In this document: positions 1 to 9,988 of the stretch, piece by piece
How the letters are laid out: every line of letters begins with the position of its first letter
Numbering within the stretch: position 1 is the stretch's first letter
Assembly (NCBI RefSeq): GCF_029525575.1
Contig: NZ_JAPDIA010000008.1
Location: 558,001 to 622,000 of the forward strand
Origin: Cohnella rhizosphaerae
GTDB lineage: Bacteria; Bacillota; Bacilli; Paenibacillales; Paenibacillaceae
Direction: 5' to 3'
DNA: 64,000 nt
Made by a program: the position numbers and the translations under genes
Notes under the pieces: model-generated
The model's input: the letters and a program-made list of their open reading frames with translations, nothing else
What the model was told of the DNA's origin: nothing
Databases searched by the model: none

Positions 1-24
1 AAATATATCGGTAAAGGCTACTAA
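1..24 (+). CDS. C-terminal end of an upstream gene (possibly signal peptidase I)
   Basis: Frame 1 reads KYIGKGY and then TAA at 22-24, which would be the last seven residues of a gene entering from the left. In Paenibacillaceae the gene before rbgA is usually lepB (signal peptidase I) or rplS. The tail would suit a LepB ending, but seven residues cannot prove it. The 88 bases between this stop and rbgA hold only the rbgA ribosome binding site. Confidence 0.3.
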   Translation, partial: KYIGKGY

Positions 25-112
25 GCCGAATCTGACGCGATGCGTCTCGGCCCACGGCTTAAGCCGGAGGGACCTGCGCTACCGAGGCGCACACGAGAGG
101 AGGCTGTTTCAT

Positions 113-980
113 TTGACCATCCAATGGTTTCCCGGTCATATGACCCGGGCCAAAAGGCAAATCGAAGAAAAACTCAAGCTGATCGACGTCGTATTCGAAC
201 TGCTGGACGCGCGAATTCCCGAAGCGAGCCGCAATCCGATGATCGACGAGATCGTCGGCGGCAAGCCGAGGCTGATCCTGCTGAACAAGGCGGACCTGGC
301 CGACCCGGCCGCGAACGCGGCTTGGCTCGCCCACTACCAATCGCTCGGACACAGCGCGCTATTGATCGACTCGAGCACCGGCACGGGCGTCAAGGATATC
401 GCCGTACGCGTACAGGCGCTGCTTAAGGAAAAGACGGACCGGCAGATCGCCAAAGGCCTTAAGCCGAGGCCTGCCAGGGCGTTGATCGTCGGCATTCCGA
501 ACGTAGGGAAGTCTACGCTGATCAACAAACTGGCAGGGCGAAGCGCGGCAGTGACCGGCGACAAGCCGGGCGTTACGAAGGGCCAGCAGTGGATCCGAAC
601 GGGCGGGGGGACTTGAGCTGCTTGACACGCCGGGCATCTTATGGCCGAAGTTCGAGGATGCCGACGTCGGTTTCAGGCTGGCCGCGACGGGCGCGATCAA
701 GGAAGAAGTGCTTCACGTGGACGAGGTCGGCTGCACGCTTATCCGCTATCTGGCGGACGCGTACAGGGACACGCTGGTCGAGCGCTACGGATTGGACGCG
801 CTCCCGGCGACGCTGCCTGATACGGCTTCGGCGGCGGACGTGCTGGCCGATATCGGCCGGCGCCGGGGATGTCTGGGCAGCGGCGGTCATGTGGACTACG
901 GCAAGGCTGCGGGCGTCCTGCTGCGCGACCTGCGATCCGGCAAGCTTGGACGAATTTCGCTCGAATCTCCTGCAGGATGA
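113..980 (+). CDS. rbgA: Ribosome biogenesis GTPase RbgA (YlqF), frameshifted in the assembly
   Basis: This is a circularly permuted GTPase needed late in 50S ribosomal subunit assembly. The G motifs appear in permuted order: NKAD at residues 58-61, then the P-loop GIPNVGKST at 127-135, a PGVT switch near 152-155, and DTPG after the frame change. The TTG start at 113 has GAGAGGAGG at 95-103. The frame breaks in a run of six G at 605-610; removing one G restores RTGGGLELLDTPG and an unbroken protein of 288 aa, a normal family length. It precedes rnhB as in Bacillus. The break is judged a sequence error. Confidence 0.93.
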
Positions 981-1117
981 TCATGGCGCGTCGACTTCGG
1001 TCGGCGCGCTTTTTTCGGTTCTTGCACAAGATCGAAAAACAGTTGCCGGATCGGCGCCGTTGTCGGACAATAGAAGACAGAACAAAACGAACAACGGCAT
1101 CGAAGGTGGAATGGGAA

Positions 1118-1759
1118 TTGAAGACCGAAATACCGATCGTAATCGACAGATTGGCGTACGAGCGGGCTTTGTGGGCGGAAGGCGTCTTGGCGATCGCCGG
1201 CGTGGACGAGGTCGGCCGAGGCTGCTTGTTCGGCGACGTCGTCGCCGCTGCCGTCGTCCTGCCGCCTGGCCTCGTGCTCGAAGGAATCGACGACTCCAAG
1301 CGCCTCAGCGAGAAAAAGCGGGACGCGCTGTACGACGTCATTCTCGCGAATGCGGTCGCCTGGTCGGTCGGGCGCGCAGACGCCGCGACGATCGACAAGA
1401 TCAATATCCGGCAGGCTTCGCGTCTGGCGATGAAGCGCGCGGTCGAAGGACTCGCGGTTCGGCCGGAGCACTTGCTGATCGACGCCGAGACCGTCGAGCT
1501 GCCGCTTCCCCAAACGAAGATTATCAAGGGAGACATGCTCAGCCAGTCCATCGGCGCGGCCTCGATCGTCGCCAAGGTGACGCGGGATCGGCTATGCGAT
1601 CAAATATGGGATCTGAACTACGCCGGGTACGGGATCAAGGATCATAAGGGATACGCGACGAAGGTTCATCGCGAAGCGCTGCTCGCGCTCGGGCCGACGC
1701 CGTTGCACCGCAGGTCGTTTTTATCGAAGTACGCCATCGAGCAGCAGACGCTCTTTTAA
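1118..1759 (+). CDS. rnhB: Ribonuclease HII
   Basis: RNase HII cleaves the RNA strand of RNA-DNA hybrids and removes misincorporated ribonucleotides. The catalytic signature GVDEVGRG lies near the N-terminus, DDSKRLSEKKR follows, and GDMLSQSIGAASIVAKVTRD carries the later acidic residues. The open frame extends much further upstream, but that part has no family similarity and overlaps rbgA. I prefer the TTG at 1118, which follows AAGGTGGA (1103-1110) at good spacing and gives 213 aa. A GTG at 1106 is the alternative start. Confidence 0.9.
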   Translation: MKTEIPIVIDRLAYERALWAEGVLAIAGVDEVGRGCLFGDVVAAAVVLPPGLVLEGIDDSKRLSEKKRDALYDVILANAVAWSVGRADAATIDKINIRQASRLAMKRAVEGLAVRPEHLLIDAETVELPLPQTKIIKGDMLSQSIGAASIVAKVTRDRLCDQIWDLNYAGYGIKDHKGYATKVHREALLALGPTPLHRRSFLSKYAIEQQTLF

Positions 1760-1843
1760 CGGATTGACGGACCGCAGCCGATAAACGGATACATAACCTA
1801 CGGTCATGCCGGGAGCAGACTCGAGGAAGGGAGTTGCGCCAGA

Positions 1844-3665
1844 TTGGACATGAACATCGGTTCTTTGATGAGGGCGCTCATGAAGGACGGTCAGCCGACC
1901 GACGTCAAAGCGTTGGAGCTGCGAATCGGACAAATCGTGCGCGGCGTGCTGATCGAGATGCTCGACGGCCAGGATGCGCTCATGAACATTAACGGCGTGC
2001 CTGTCAGAGCGAGGCTCGAGGCGGATCTGTCCGTCGGCCAAAGCACGCTGCTCCAGGTGCGGCCCGACTCTTCTACGGGGTTGATCTCCCTGCGGCCGCT
2101 GCCGGACGCCGCGCAGGCGGATGCGGCCGACGAGACGCTGACGCGCGACGGCGTCAAGGCCTTCGGTCTGCCCGAGCAGCCGTGGAGCCGCGAGCTGCTT
2201 CGCGGTCTCGCGCGCGACGGCTATCCCGTCACGCGCGAGACGGCGGACTGGTTCGCGCAGGCGGCCGCTGCCAAGCCGGCCGCTGCGGATGCGCAGGAGT
2301 GGATGAATGCCGCCGGAGTCGCCTTCAGGCGCGGGCTGCAGCCTACGGAGACGACGGTCGGTTCGCTCAGGCAGGCTTTGTACGGGCCGCCGCTGCACGA
2401 ACAGTTGTCGACGCTCGAAGCGCTCGCGGGACGCGCGGCTGCCGATCCTTCGGTCAAGACCGAGACGTCAGAGGCAGCGCGGCGGATCTTGACGCTGCTC
2501 AAAGCAGTGTCAACGCTGGTCGAGGGACAGGCTTTCGAGGAGGCGGATAGGGCTTCTCGCGGCGGCGAGCGGGCAGGAAGCGGCGGCGCGGCGGCGCGGG
2601 AGGCGGAGCCCGGCGTCGTAAGGCGGCAGGACGGCAGCGGCGGGCCCGCCGGGCAGGCAGGGCCTTTGCGGCAAGCAGACGCGCGCCAGGAGAGCGTGGG
2701 CCGCGGGAATCTCTTGCCGCAGACCGCTTCCGCGGCTGAAGCCGAAGGGGCGGCGCAGTCCGCCGCCGAGCCCGCGGGCCGGCGGTCGCCGGATTCGGCG
2801 GCCGCGGCGGCATCGCGGAGCGCGGTCGGCGCGCATGAAGCAGCGGGCGATGCTGCCGCAGGCGGCGGACGGGCCGGCGCGGCGGGGGCGAGCGCGGCGT
2901 CGCAGCGTCCGGCTGGCGGCGCAGTCCCGGGCGAGCCGTCTGCGCTGACGAACGCGGACAAGGAGCCGTCCTGGATCGGCAAGCTGCTGAGCGCGCTCGG
3001 CGTCAGCCACGAGCATGCGGCGCTCAAAAGCGGCGCCTGGAGCGAGGCGCAGTCCGGTCTGTCGAACGGCGGGGAGCAAGGAACGGGCGAGGCGACGATG
3101 CGGCAGGGCGATTCGCTCAAGAGCGCGCTGCTTGCGCTCGGCGCAAGCGACGACGCGCCGCCCGCGCTGCGCGAGGCGGCGCAAAATCTTGTCCAGCAAA
3201 TTACGGGGCAGCAGCTCCTGCTGTCCGCGGAGCGGCAAAATACGGCGATGATGAGCCATTTGACGCTGTTCGTTCCGATGAAAGGCCAGGACGGAGAAAC
3301 GACGGCCAAAGTCCATATCGAAGCCCGGCGGGGGGCGGCGCGGCGAGCTGGACGCGGACAATTGCAGGCTGCTCTTCGACCTCGACATGCGGCATATGGG
3401 GCGGACCGTCGTCGATGTTCAAGTCGTCGACCGATCGGTCTCGCTTCGGCTGCTGAACGACGACCCCGACGTCGCGGAACTGATCGAAGCGTCGAAAGAC
3501 GAAGCCGCCGACGGGCTGCAATCGGCCGGCTACCGGCTGATGTCGTTGACGGCCGCTCCTTATCCGGAGCGCGTCTCCGCCGAGGCGAACGTATCCGAAG
3601 CGAGCCAGGCGCCTGGCGGCGCCTACGCCGCCAGGCTTTATAAAGGGATCGATTACCGGGCTTAA
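1844..3665 (+). CDS. ylqG: FliK-like hook-length-control-type protein YlqG, frameshifted
   Basis: The position directly after rnhB and before a FlhB-C-like gene matches B. subtilis ylqG. The N-terminal 190 residues are globular. A long Ala/Gly/Arg/Glu-rich low-complexity linker runs from about residue 240 to 380. The C-terminal part (ELDADNCRLLFDLDMRHMG..VVDVQVVD) resembles the FliK/Flg_hook C-terminal domain. The TTG start at 1844 follows GGAAGGGAG (1824-1832). The frame changes in six G at 3330-3335; with one G removed the protein is 606 aa. It is separate from the real fliK at 24.1 kb. Its function is not established; a role with YlqH in an export switch is inference. Confidence 0.72.
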
Positions 3666-3701
3666 ACGGTCCGCATACGGAAAGACCAAGGTGGAGATCG
3701 A

Positions 3702-4070
3702 ATGGATCAGCCGAAGGAAAAAGGACGGAAGGCGGGAGCAGCCGGCCATTCAGACGGAGCGCGGGATGCGGCCGAGGGCGGGAGATACGTTCCCAGAAAA
3801 GCCGTCGCGCTAAAGTACAATCCCGAGCTTCGGACCGCCCCCGTCGTCGTCGCCAAAGGCAAAGGCGCCGTTGCCGAGGAGATTTTGAAGCGCGCCGCGG
3901 AGAACGGCGTGCCTATTCAGGAGGACGCCTCGCTCGTCGAAGTGCTGTCGAAGCTGGACCTGGAGCAGGAAATCCCGCAGGAGCTTTACCAGCTCGTGGC
4001 CGAAGTGCTTAGCTTCGTCTACCGGTCCGATAAGCGGGCGTCGCAAAGAAACGGAGGTCGGCCGAATTGA
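3702..4070 (+). CDS. ylqH: FlhB C-terminal-domain-like protein YlqH (export-switch paralogue)
   Basis: This 122-aa soluble protein resembles only the cytoplasmic C-terminal domain of FlhB/YscU. Its segment AVALKYNPELRTAPVVVAKGKG lines up with AVALQYDASKMDAPRVIAKGQD of FlhB in this window, and IPQELYQLVAEVLSFVYR lines up with VPADLFQAVAEVLAYVYR. The FlhB autocleavage motif NPTH is replaced by VPRK here, so self-cleavage is not expected. It has no membrane segments. It overlaps yraN by 4 bases (TTGA), which suggests translational coupling. The family is common in Bacillales; its role is unknown. Confidence 0.8.
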   Translation: MDQPKEKGRKAGAAGHSDGARDAAEGGRYVPRKAVALKYNPELRTAPVVVAKGKGAVAEEILKRAAENGVPIQEDASLVEVLSKLDLEQEIPQELYQLVAEVLSFVYRSDKRASQRNGGRPN

Positions 4071-4463
4071 CGCGCGATCCGAGTTCGGGCATAAGGAAGC
4101 CGGACCTTCGCAAAATGCGCGGGGATCGGGCGGAAGCGGAAGCCGCCGCTTTTTTTGGTACGTCTGGGTTATCGCATACGGGAGCGCAACTGGCGCTGCC
4201 GGACGGGAGAGCTGGATATCGTCGCGACGGACGGCGACACGACGGTCATCGTGGAGGTCCGGTCGCGTAGGGAGAACGGCCGGTTCGGCACGGCGGTCGA
4301 GGCCGTCACCCCGCGCAAATGCATGCAGGTTCGCGCGACGGCGCAAGTCTATTTGCGCTTCGCGGGTCTGGATGGGGCCCGAATAAGGTTCGACGTCGTA
4401 GCGGTGACGAACGACGAGACGGGCGGCGTGAAGGAGGTGCGGCATCTGGTCGGCGCATTTTGA
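4067..4463 (+). CDS. yraN: YraN family (UPF0102) endonuclease-like protein, frameshifted
   Basis: YraN proteins are small and carry a PD-(D/E)XK nuclease-like fold; their biological role is poorly defined. After the frame change the sequence LGYRIRERNWRCRTGELDIVATDGDTTVIVEVRSR carries the typical E-L-D-I and V-E-V core. The TTG start at 4067 overlaps the ylqH stop. The frame breaks in seven T at 4150-4156; with six T the join reads AAAFLVRLGYRIRERNW and the protein is 131 aa, a normal length. Confidence 0.88.
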
Positions 4464-4534
4464 GCAATGTCGCCGTATGGCGAAGATTGAACGAAAGGCG
4501 GCAATTCTGAATCGCAAGTCGCTTCTGGCAGAGG

Positions 4535-4563
4535 TTGACAAGCGGCCGAAAGCTCATTAAAGT
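4535..4563 (+). promoter_or_regulatory. Probable SigA promoter for comM
   Basis: A perfect TTGACA (4535-4540) is followed after 17 bases by TAAAGT (4558-4563), which matches TATAAT at four of six positions. It lies in the 189-base gap between yraN and comM and would give a leader of about 80 bases. Confidence 0.55.
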
Positions 4564-4652
4564 AATAAACAAGGATTAAAACGATACGGGAAGCAGGGAA
4601 GCACCTTGCTCCGGCGACGAATCTACGTTGCGGAGGGGAAGGTGTGTTTTTT

Positions 4653-6355
4653 ATGTATTGCAAACTGCTGAGCGCCATCGTGCTTGGCGTTGAAGGCAGG
4701 CTGATCGAGGTCGAAGTGGACATCGCGGCCGGCTTGCCTCAGGTCAACGTGGTCGGATTGCCGGACCCGGCCGTTCGCGAGTCGATCGATAGAGCAAGGG
4801 CAGCCATACAAAATGCGGGAATGAAGTTTCCGCTCGACCGCATCACGGTCAATCTGGCGCCGGCGGACATGCGCAAGCAAGGAAGCGCGTTCGATCTGGC
4901 GATCGCGGCGGGCATTCTTTGCGCGAGCGGTCAGATGCGCCAGCAAGAGCTCGACGACGCTCTTATTATCGGCGAGTTGTCCTTGAACGGAGCGGTGAAG
5001 GCCGTCCCCGGCGTGCTCGCGATGGCCGAGAACGCGCGAGCGGCCGGTTTGCGGCGCATATACGTGCCGCCGGCGAGCGCGAGCGAAGCGGGGTTGATCG
5101 AAGGCATCGAGGTTAGATCCGTCTCTTCGCTGGCGGATTGGATCCGGGGCCCGAGCGGGGGGAGGCGCCGCTTCGCCGCCGGCGACAGAGGCCGACGAGA
5201 TTCGCGAGCGCGCTAACGGCGCAGCGCCGGATTTGGCGGACGTCTCCGGTCAATTGCAGGGCAAGCGTGCGCTTCTCATCGCCGCGGCCGGGATGCACAA
5301 CCTTCTGTTCATGGGGCCCCCGGGCACGGGCAAGACGATGCTGTGCAGGCGGCTGCCCTCGCTGCTCCCGCGGCTCGCCGACGAAGAGGCGCTTGAGGTG
5401 ACCAAAATTTACAGCGTCAGCGGCAAGTTCCCCGGCGCGCGCGCCGGGTTGATTCGCGAACGTCCGTTTCGAGCGCCCCATCATACGATCTCGACGTCGG
5501 GATTGATCGGAGGAGGACCCGTCCCCAAGCCCGGAGAGGTGACGCTGGCGCATCGGGGCGTTCTCTTTTTTGGATGAGCTGCCCGAATTCGGGAGAAGCG
5601 CGCTCGAGTCGCTGCGGCAGCCGCTAGAGGACCGTCATGTGACGATCGGGCGTGCGCGCGGCGTGACGCGATTTCCCGCAAGTTTTATGCTGGCTGCGGC
5701 GATGAATCCTTGCGCGTGCGGTTTCTGGGGCGGCGACCAAAGCGAGCGGCCCTGCACCTGCTCGGTCGGATCGCTGGCGCGATATCGCGCCCGGATGTCG
5801 GGACCGCTCGCCGACCGGATCGACCTTCAGGTCGAGATTCCCAGGCAGCCCGTCAGCTTCGGAGGCGGCGGGATGACCTCCGAAGAGGCGAGGGGAAAGC
5901 TGGAAGCGGCTTACGAGCGGCAGTGCCGACGATATGCCGATACCGGAATTCGCTGGAACAGCGCGTTGTCGGGACGCCTGCTGGCCGTTCATGCGCGGCT
6001 CCCCGGCGACGCGGAGGCGCTGTTGACCGGCATGTATAGCAGGCTTGGCCTAAGCTATCGCGCGCACGACCGCATCCTGAAGCTGTCCCGTACGATCGCG
6101 GATCTCGAAGATTGCGGCGACGTAAGGCTCGAGCATGTCGCGGAGGCGGTGCAATACCGTGCGCTGGACAGAACAATGCCAGACTTCGAACACGGCGCGA
6201 TCCGGGGAAAGCAAGCGGCTCGGGCACGGAACGAAGCGGCGGCCGCTTCGGCAAGCGACCGTGCTGCGAAGGGACGTAAACGACCGGGAACGCAAGGCGC
6301 TCCAAATCAAGCCGGGCAAGCCGTTTGCGACAGCGACGATGGAACCGGCCGATGA
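4653..6355 (+). CDS. comM: YifB/ComM family Mg-chelatase-like AAA+ ATPase, two frameshifts
   Basis: This is a hexameric AAA+ protein of the ComM/YifB family; in transformable Gram-negatives it is a helicase that extends branch migration. The N-terminal ChlI-like domain starts MYCKLLSAIVLGVEG and is followed by the Walker A motif GPPGTGKT and a Walker B-like GVLFLDELPEF. A C-terminal Mg-chelatase domain ends near VAEAVQYRALDR, and about 50 residues of basic/Ala-rich tail follow, longer than usual. ATG 4653 is preferred over GTG 4644 because GGAGGGGAAGG sits at 4632-4642. Frame breaks are at G6 5157-5162 and T6 5566-5571. The repaired protein is 566 aa. Confidence 0.9.
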
Positions 6356-6493
6356 ATATCGCGACTCCCAATTGGGCCATGTTAAAGATTGTGCGACTGT
6401 TTGGAATGCTTTCCATTCTCCTTTTTTAGATGAAATCGTTGCCAAAGTCATCTAAAAATTTGATGAAAAACAGAGGAACGCCAAGTCGAAAAG

Positions 6494-6502
6494 TGATACA
6501 AT
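6494..6502 (+). promoter_or_regulatory. Probable extended -10 promoter for sucCD
   Basis: TGATACAAT (6494-6502) matches an extended -10 element (TGnTATAAT), 75 bases upstream of the sucC start. No good -35 box is seen at 16-18 bases, which is typical of extended -10 promoters. The rest of the 221-base gap 6356-6576 is AT-rich and shows nothing else I can name. Confidence 0.45.
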
Positions 6503-6576
6503 GGGTTAGGTTTGGTGCTTGTTCGAAGCGCCTACAAGGTTGTTATGATGCGGTTTAAACGGGAGGATGCAGGGCC

Positions 6577-7738
<1,162 letters not shown>

Positions 7739-7765
7739 TCAGGGAGAACCGGGGAGTGTGAAGTC

Positions 7766-8692
7766 ATGAGCATCTTGATCGATAAAAATACGAAAGTTAT
7801 TACCCAAGGCATCACGGGGGCGACTGGCGCGTTTCACGCCAAAGGCGCGCTCGAGTATGGCACGCAAATGGTCGGCGGCGTAACGCCGGGCAAGGGCGGC
7901 CAAACGATCGATTTCGATCTGGAGAACGGCACGAAGGTAACGCTGCCGATTTTCAACACGGTCCGCGAAGCCGTCGAAAAGACCGGGGCGACAGCGTCCG
8001 TCATTTACGTCGCGCCGCCGTTCGCCGCCGATTCGATCATCGAAGCGGTCGACGCGGAGCTTGACCTTGTCATCTGTATCACCGAAGGCATCCCGGTGCT
8101 TGACATGGTCAAGGTTAAGCGTTATATGGAAGGCAAGAAGACGCGACTGATCGGGCCGAACTGCCCTGGCGTCATCACGCCGGACGAGATCAAGATCGGC
8201 ATCATGCCGGGGTATATCCACAAGAAGGGCCACGTCGGCGTCGTATCCCGCTCGGGAACGCTGACTTACGAGGCCGTTCATCAATTGACGACGCGCGGCA
8301 TCGGCCAGTCTTCCGCGGTCGGCATCGGCGGCGACCCCGTCAAAGGCTCCGAGTTCATCGACATTTTGAACCTGTTCAACGAAGACCCGGATACGTACGC
8401 GGTCATCATGATCGGGGAGATCGGCGGTACGGCAGAGGAAGAAGCGGCGGAGTGGGTCAAGGCGAATATGACCAAGCCCGTCGTCGGCTTCATCGGCGGC
8501 GCGACGGCGCCGGCCGGCAAGCGCATGGGCCATGCGGGCGCGATCATCTCGGGCGGCAAAGGCACCGCGGCCGAGAAGATCAAGGTGCTCGAGGAATGCG
8601 GCATTCGCGTTGCGCCGACGCCTTCCGACATGGGCGCGACTTTGGTCGCGGTTCTCGAAGAGCGCGGCATGCTGGAAAAATGCAAGAGCTGA
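7766..8692 (+). CDS. sucD: Succinyl-CoA synthetase (ADP-forming) alpha subunit
   Basis: The alpha subunit binds CoA and carries the phosphorylated histidine. It is intact at 308 aa and starts MSILIDKNTKVITQGITGATG. The CoA-binding Rossmann part is followed by IGPNCPGVITP and the histidine loop RMGHAGAIISGG. It forms an operon with sucC, which ends at a strong terminator about 50 bases downstream. Confidence 0.97.
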   Translation: MSILIDKNTKVITQGITGATGAFHAKGALEYGTQMVGGVTPGKGGQTIDFDLENGTKVTLPIFNTVREAVEKTGATASVIYVAPPFAADSIIEAVDAELDLVICITEGIPVLDMVKVKRYMEGKKTRLIGPNCPGVITPDEIKIGIMPGYIHKKGHVGVVSRSGTLTYEAVHQLTTRGIGQSSAVGIGGDPVKGSEFIDILNLFNEDPDTYAVIMIGEIGGTAEEEAAEWVKANMTKPVVGFIGGATAPAGKRMGHAGAIISGGKGTAAEKIKVLEECGIRVAPTPSDMGATLVAVLEERGMLEKCKS

Positions 8693-8740
8693 TTTTTAGA
8701 CCATATTTTTAGTCCATATACGTGATTTTCGGATGGCAGG

Positions 8741-8788
8741 CAGCCTTCCGCGCTCCGGTCGGAGCGTGGAGGGCTGTTTGTTTTTTTT
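8741..8788 (+). terminator. Rho-independent terminator after sucD
   Basis: A 16-base stem CAGCCTTCCGCGCTCC (8741-8756) pairs with GGAGCGTGGAGGGCTG (8761-8776) with two G-U pairs and a GGTC loop. It is followed by TTTGTTTTTTTT (8777-8788). Confidence 0.92.
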
Positions 8789-8813
8789 GAAAAGCGGAAA
8801 GGGTGTGTCCGGA

Positions 8814-9909
8814 TTGCTCGATCAGATGCGCGACACGCTGGCGGCGCTCCATGAGACGGAAGGCGTCGGCTGGGAAACGATCAACACGATTTTGGCAAAG
8901 GACGGATTGAAGGACGCCGCTTTGCGCAGGCCGGGCGAGTGGCGGGAATTAGGGCTATCCGCCCGCCGAGCGGAGGCGATCGTCGCCAGCCTGGACAGCC
9001 GCCGGATGGAGCGGCGCCGCGCCAGGTGGGAGAAAACCGGACTGTCCATCGTGACGGAGATGGATCCGGATTATCCCGAATTGCTTCGGCATATTTACAG
9101 ACCGCCCTGGGTGCTCTATTATATTGGACGATTGGAATTGCTTGCTAGACCGCAGGTCGCCGTCGTCGGCACGCGACAAGCGACGATTTACGGCAAGCGC
9201 GCGGCCGAGACTTTATCCGACGCTTTCAGCCATGCGGGACTCGCGGTGACGAGCGGGATGGCAAAGGGAATCGATGCCGCCGCCCACGCCGGCGCGCTTC
9301 GCGGCGCCGGCGGGACGGTAGCGGTGCTTGGATCGCCGGCCGACGTGGTCTACCCGCCGGAAAATCGCATGCTTTACAGACGAATCGCAGAAGAAGGTCT
9401 GATCGTCTCCATGACGCCGCCGGATGTCCCGATCCATCCCGGCATGTTCCCGATGCGCAATCGAATTATCGCGGGATTGTCGCTGGGGGGTCGTCGTCGT
9501 GGAAGCGGCATCGCGCAGCGGGGCCTTGCTCACGGCGAACGAAGCGATCAAGGAAAATCGCGACGTTTTTGCGGTGCCCGGTCCGATCAATTCGCCTCGC
9601 AGCCGAGGCACGCTCGAACTGCTGCGCGACGGAGCGGCTGCCCAAGTGCTTGACGCGGAGGATGTGATCAAGCAGTATCGGCGCTATCTAAACGGCGTTC
9701 GAATACCCGAAATGCCTTCGTACAGCGAGCCCGAGCTTACGGAACAGGAGGCGCGAATATACCGCTTGCTGTCCGACGGGCCGGCTTCGGCGGAAGAATT
9801 AAGTCATCGCAGCGGCCTCACGTTTGGACTTTTACACGCGGTTCTGATATCTTTACAAATAAAGCAACGAATACACCAGCAGCCCGGTTCCGTATATATA
9901 GCCCTATGA
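8814..9909 (+). CDS. dprA: DNA processing protein DprA, frameshifted
   Basis: DprA loads RecA onto incoming single-stranded DNA during transformation. The N-terminal helix-hairpin-helix-like part (LHETEGVGWETINTIL) is followed by the Rossmann-like DprA core: VAVVGTRQATIYGKR, SGMAKGIDAAAHAGAL, VAVLGSPADVVYPPEN and FPMRNRIIAGLS. A small winged-helix-like C-terminus follows. The frame is open further 5', but that region is the sucD terminator; TTG 8814 follows GGAAAGGG (8796-8803). The usual SEYP.G segment is changed to SMTPPDV. The frame breaks at G6 9485-9490; repaired length is 364 aa. Confidence 0.93.
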
Positions 9910-9988
9910 GCCGTCCCGTCGATCCCCCATTTCCAGCGGGCGACGGTCCGGCCAAGGGCCCGTTGACCGTAGGAGAGGAGGTTTTGAC

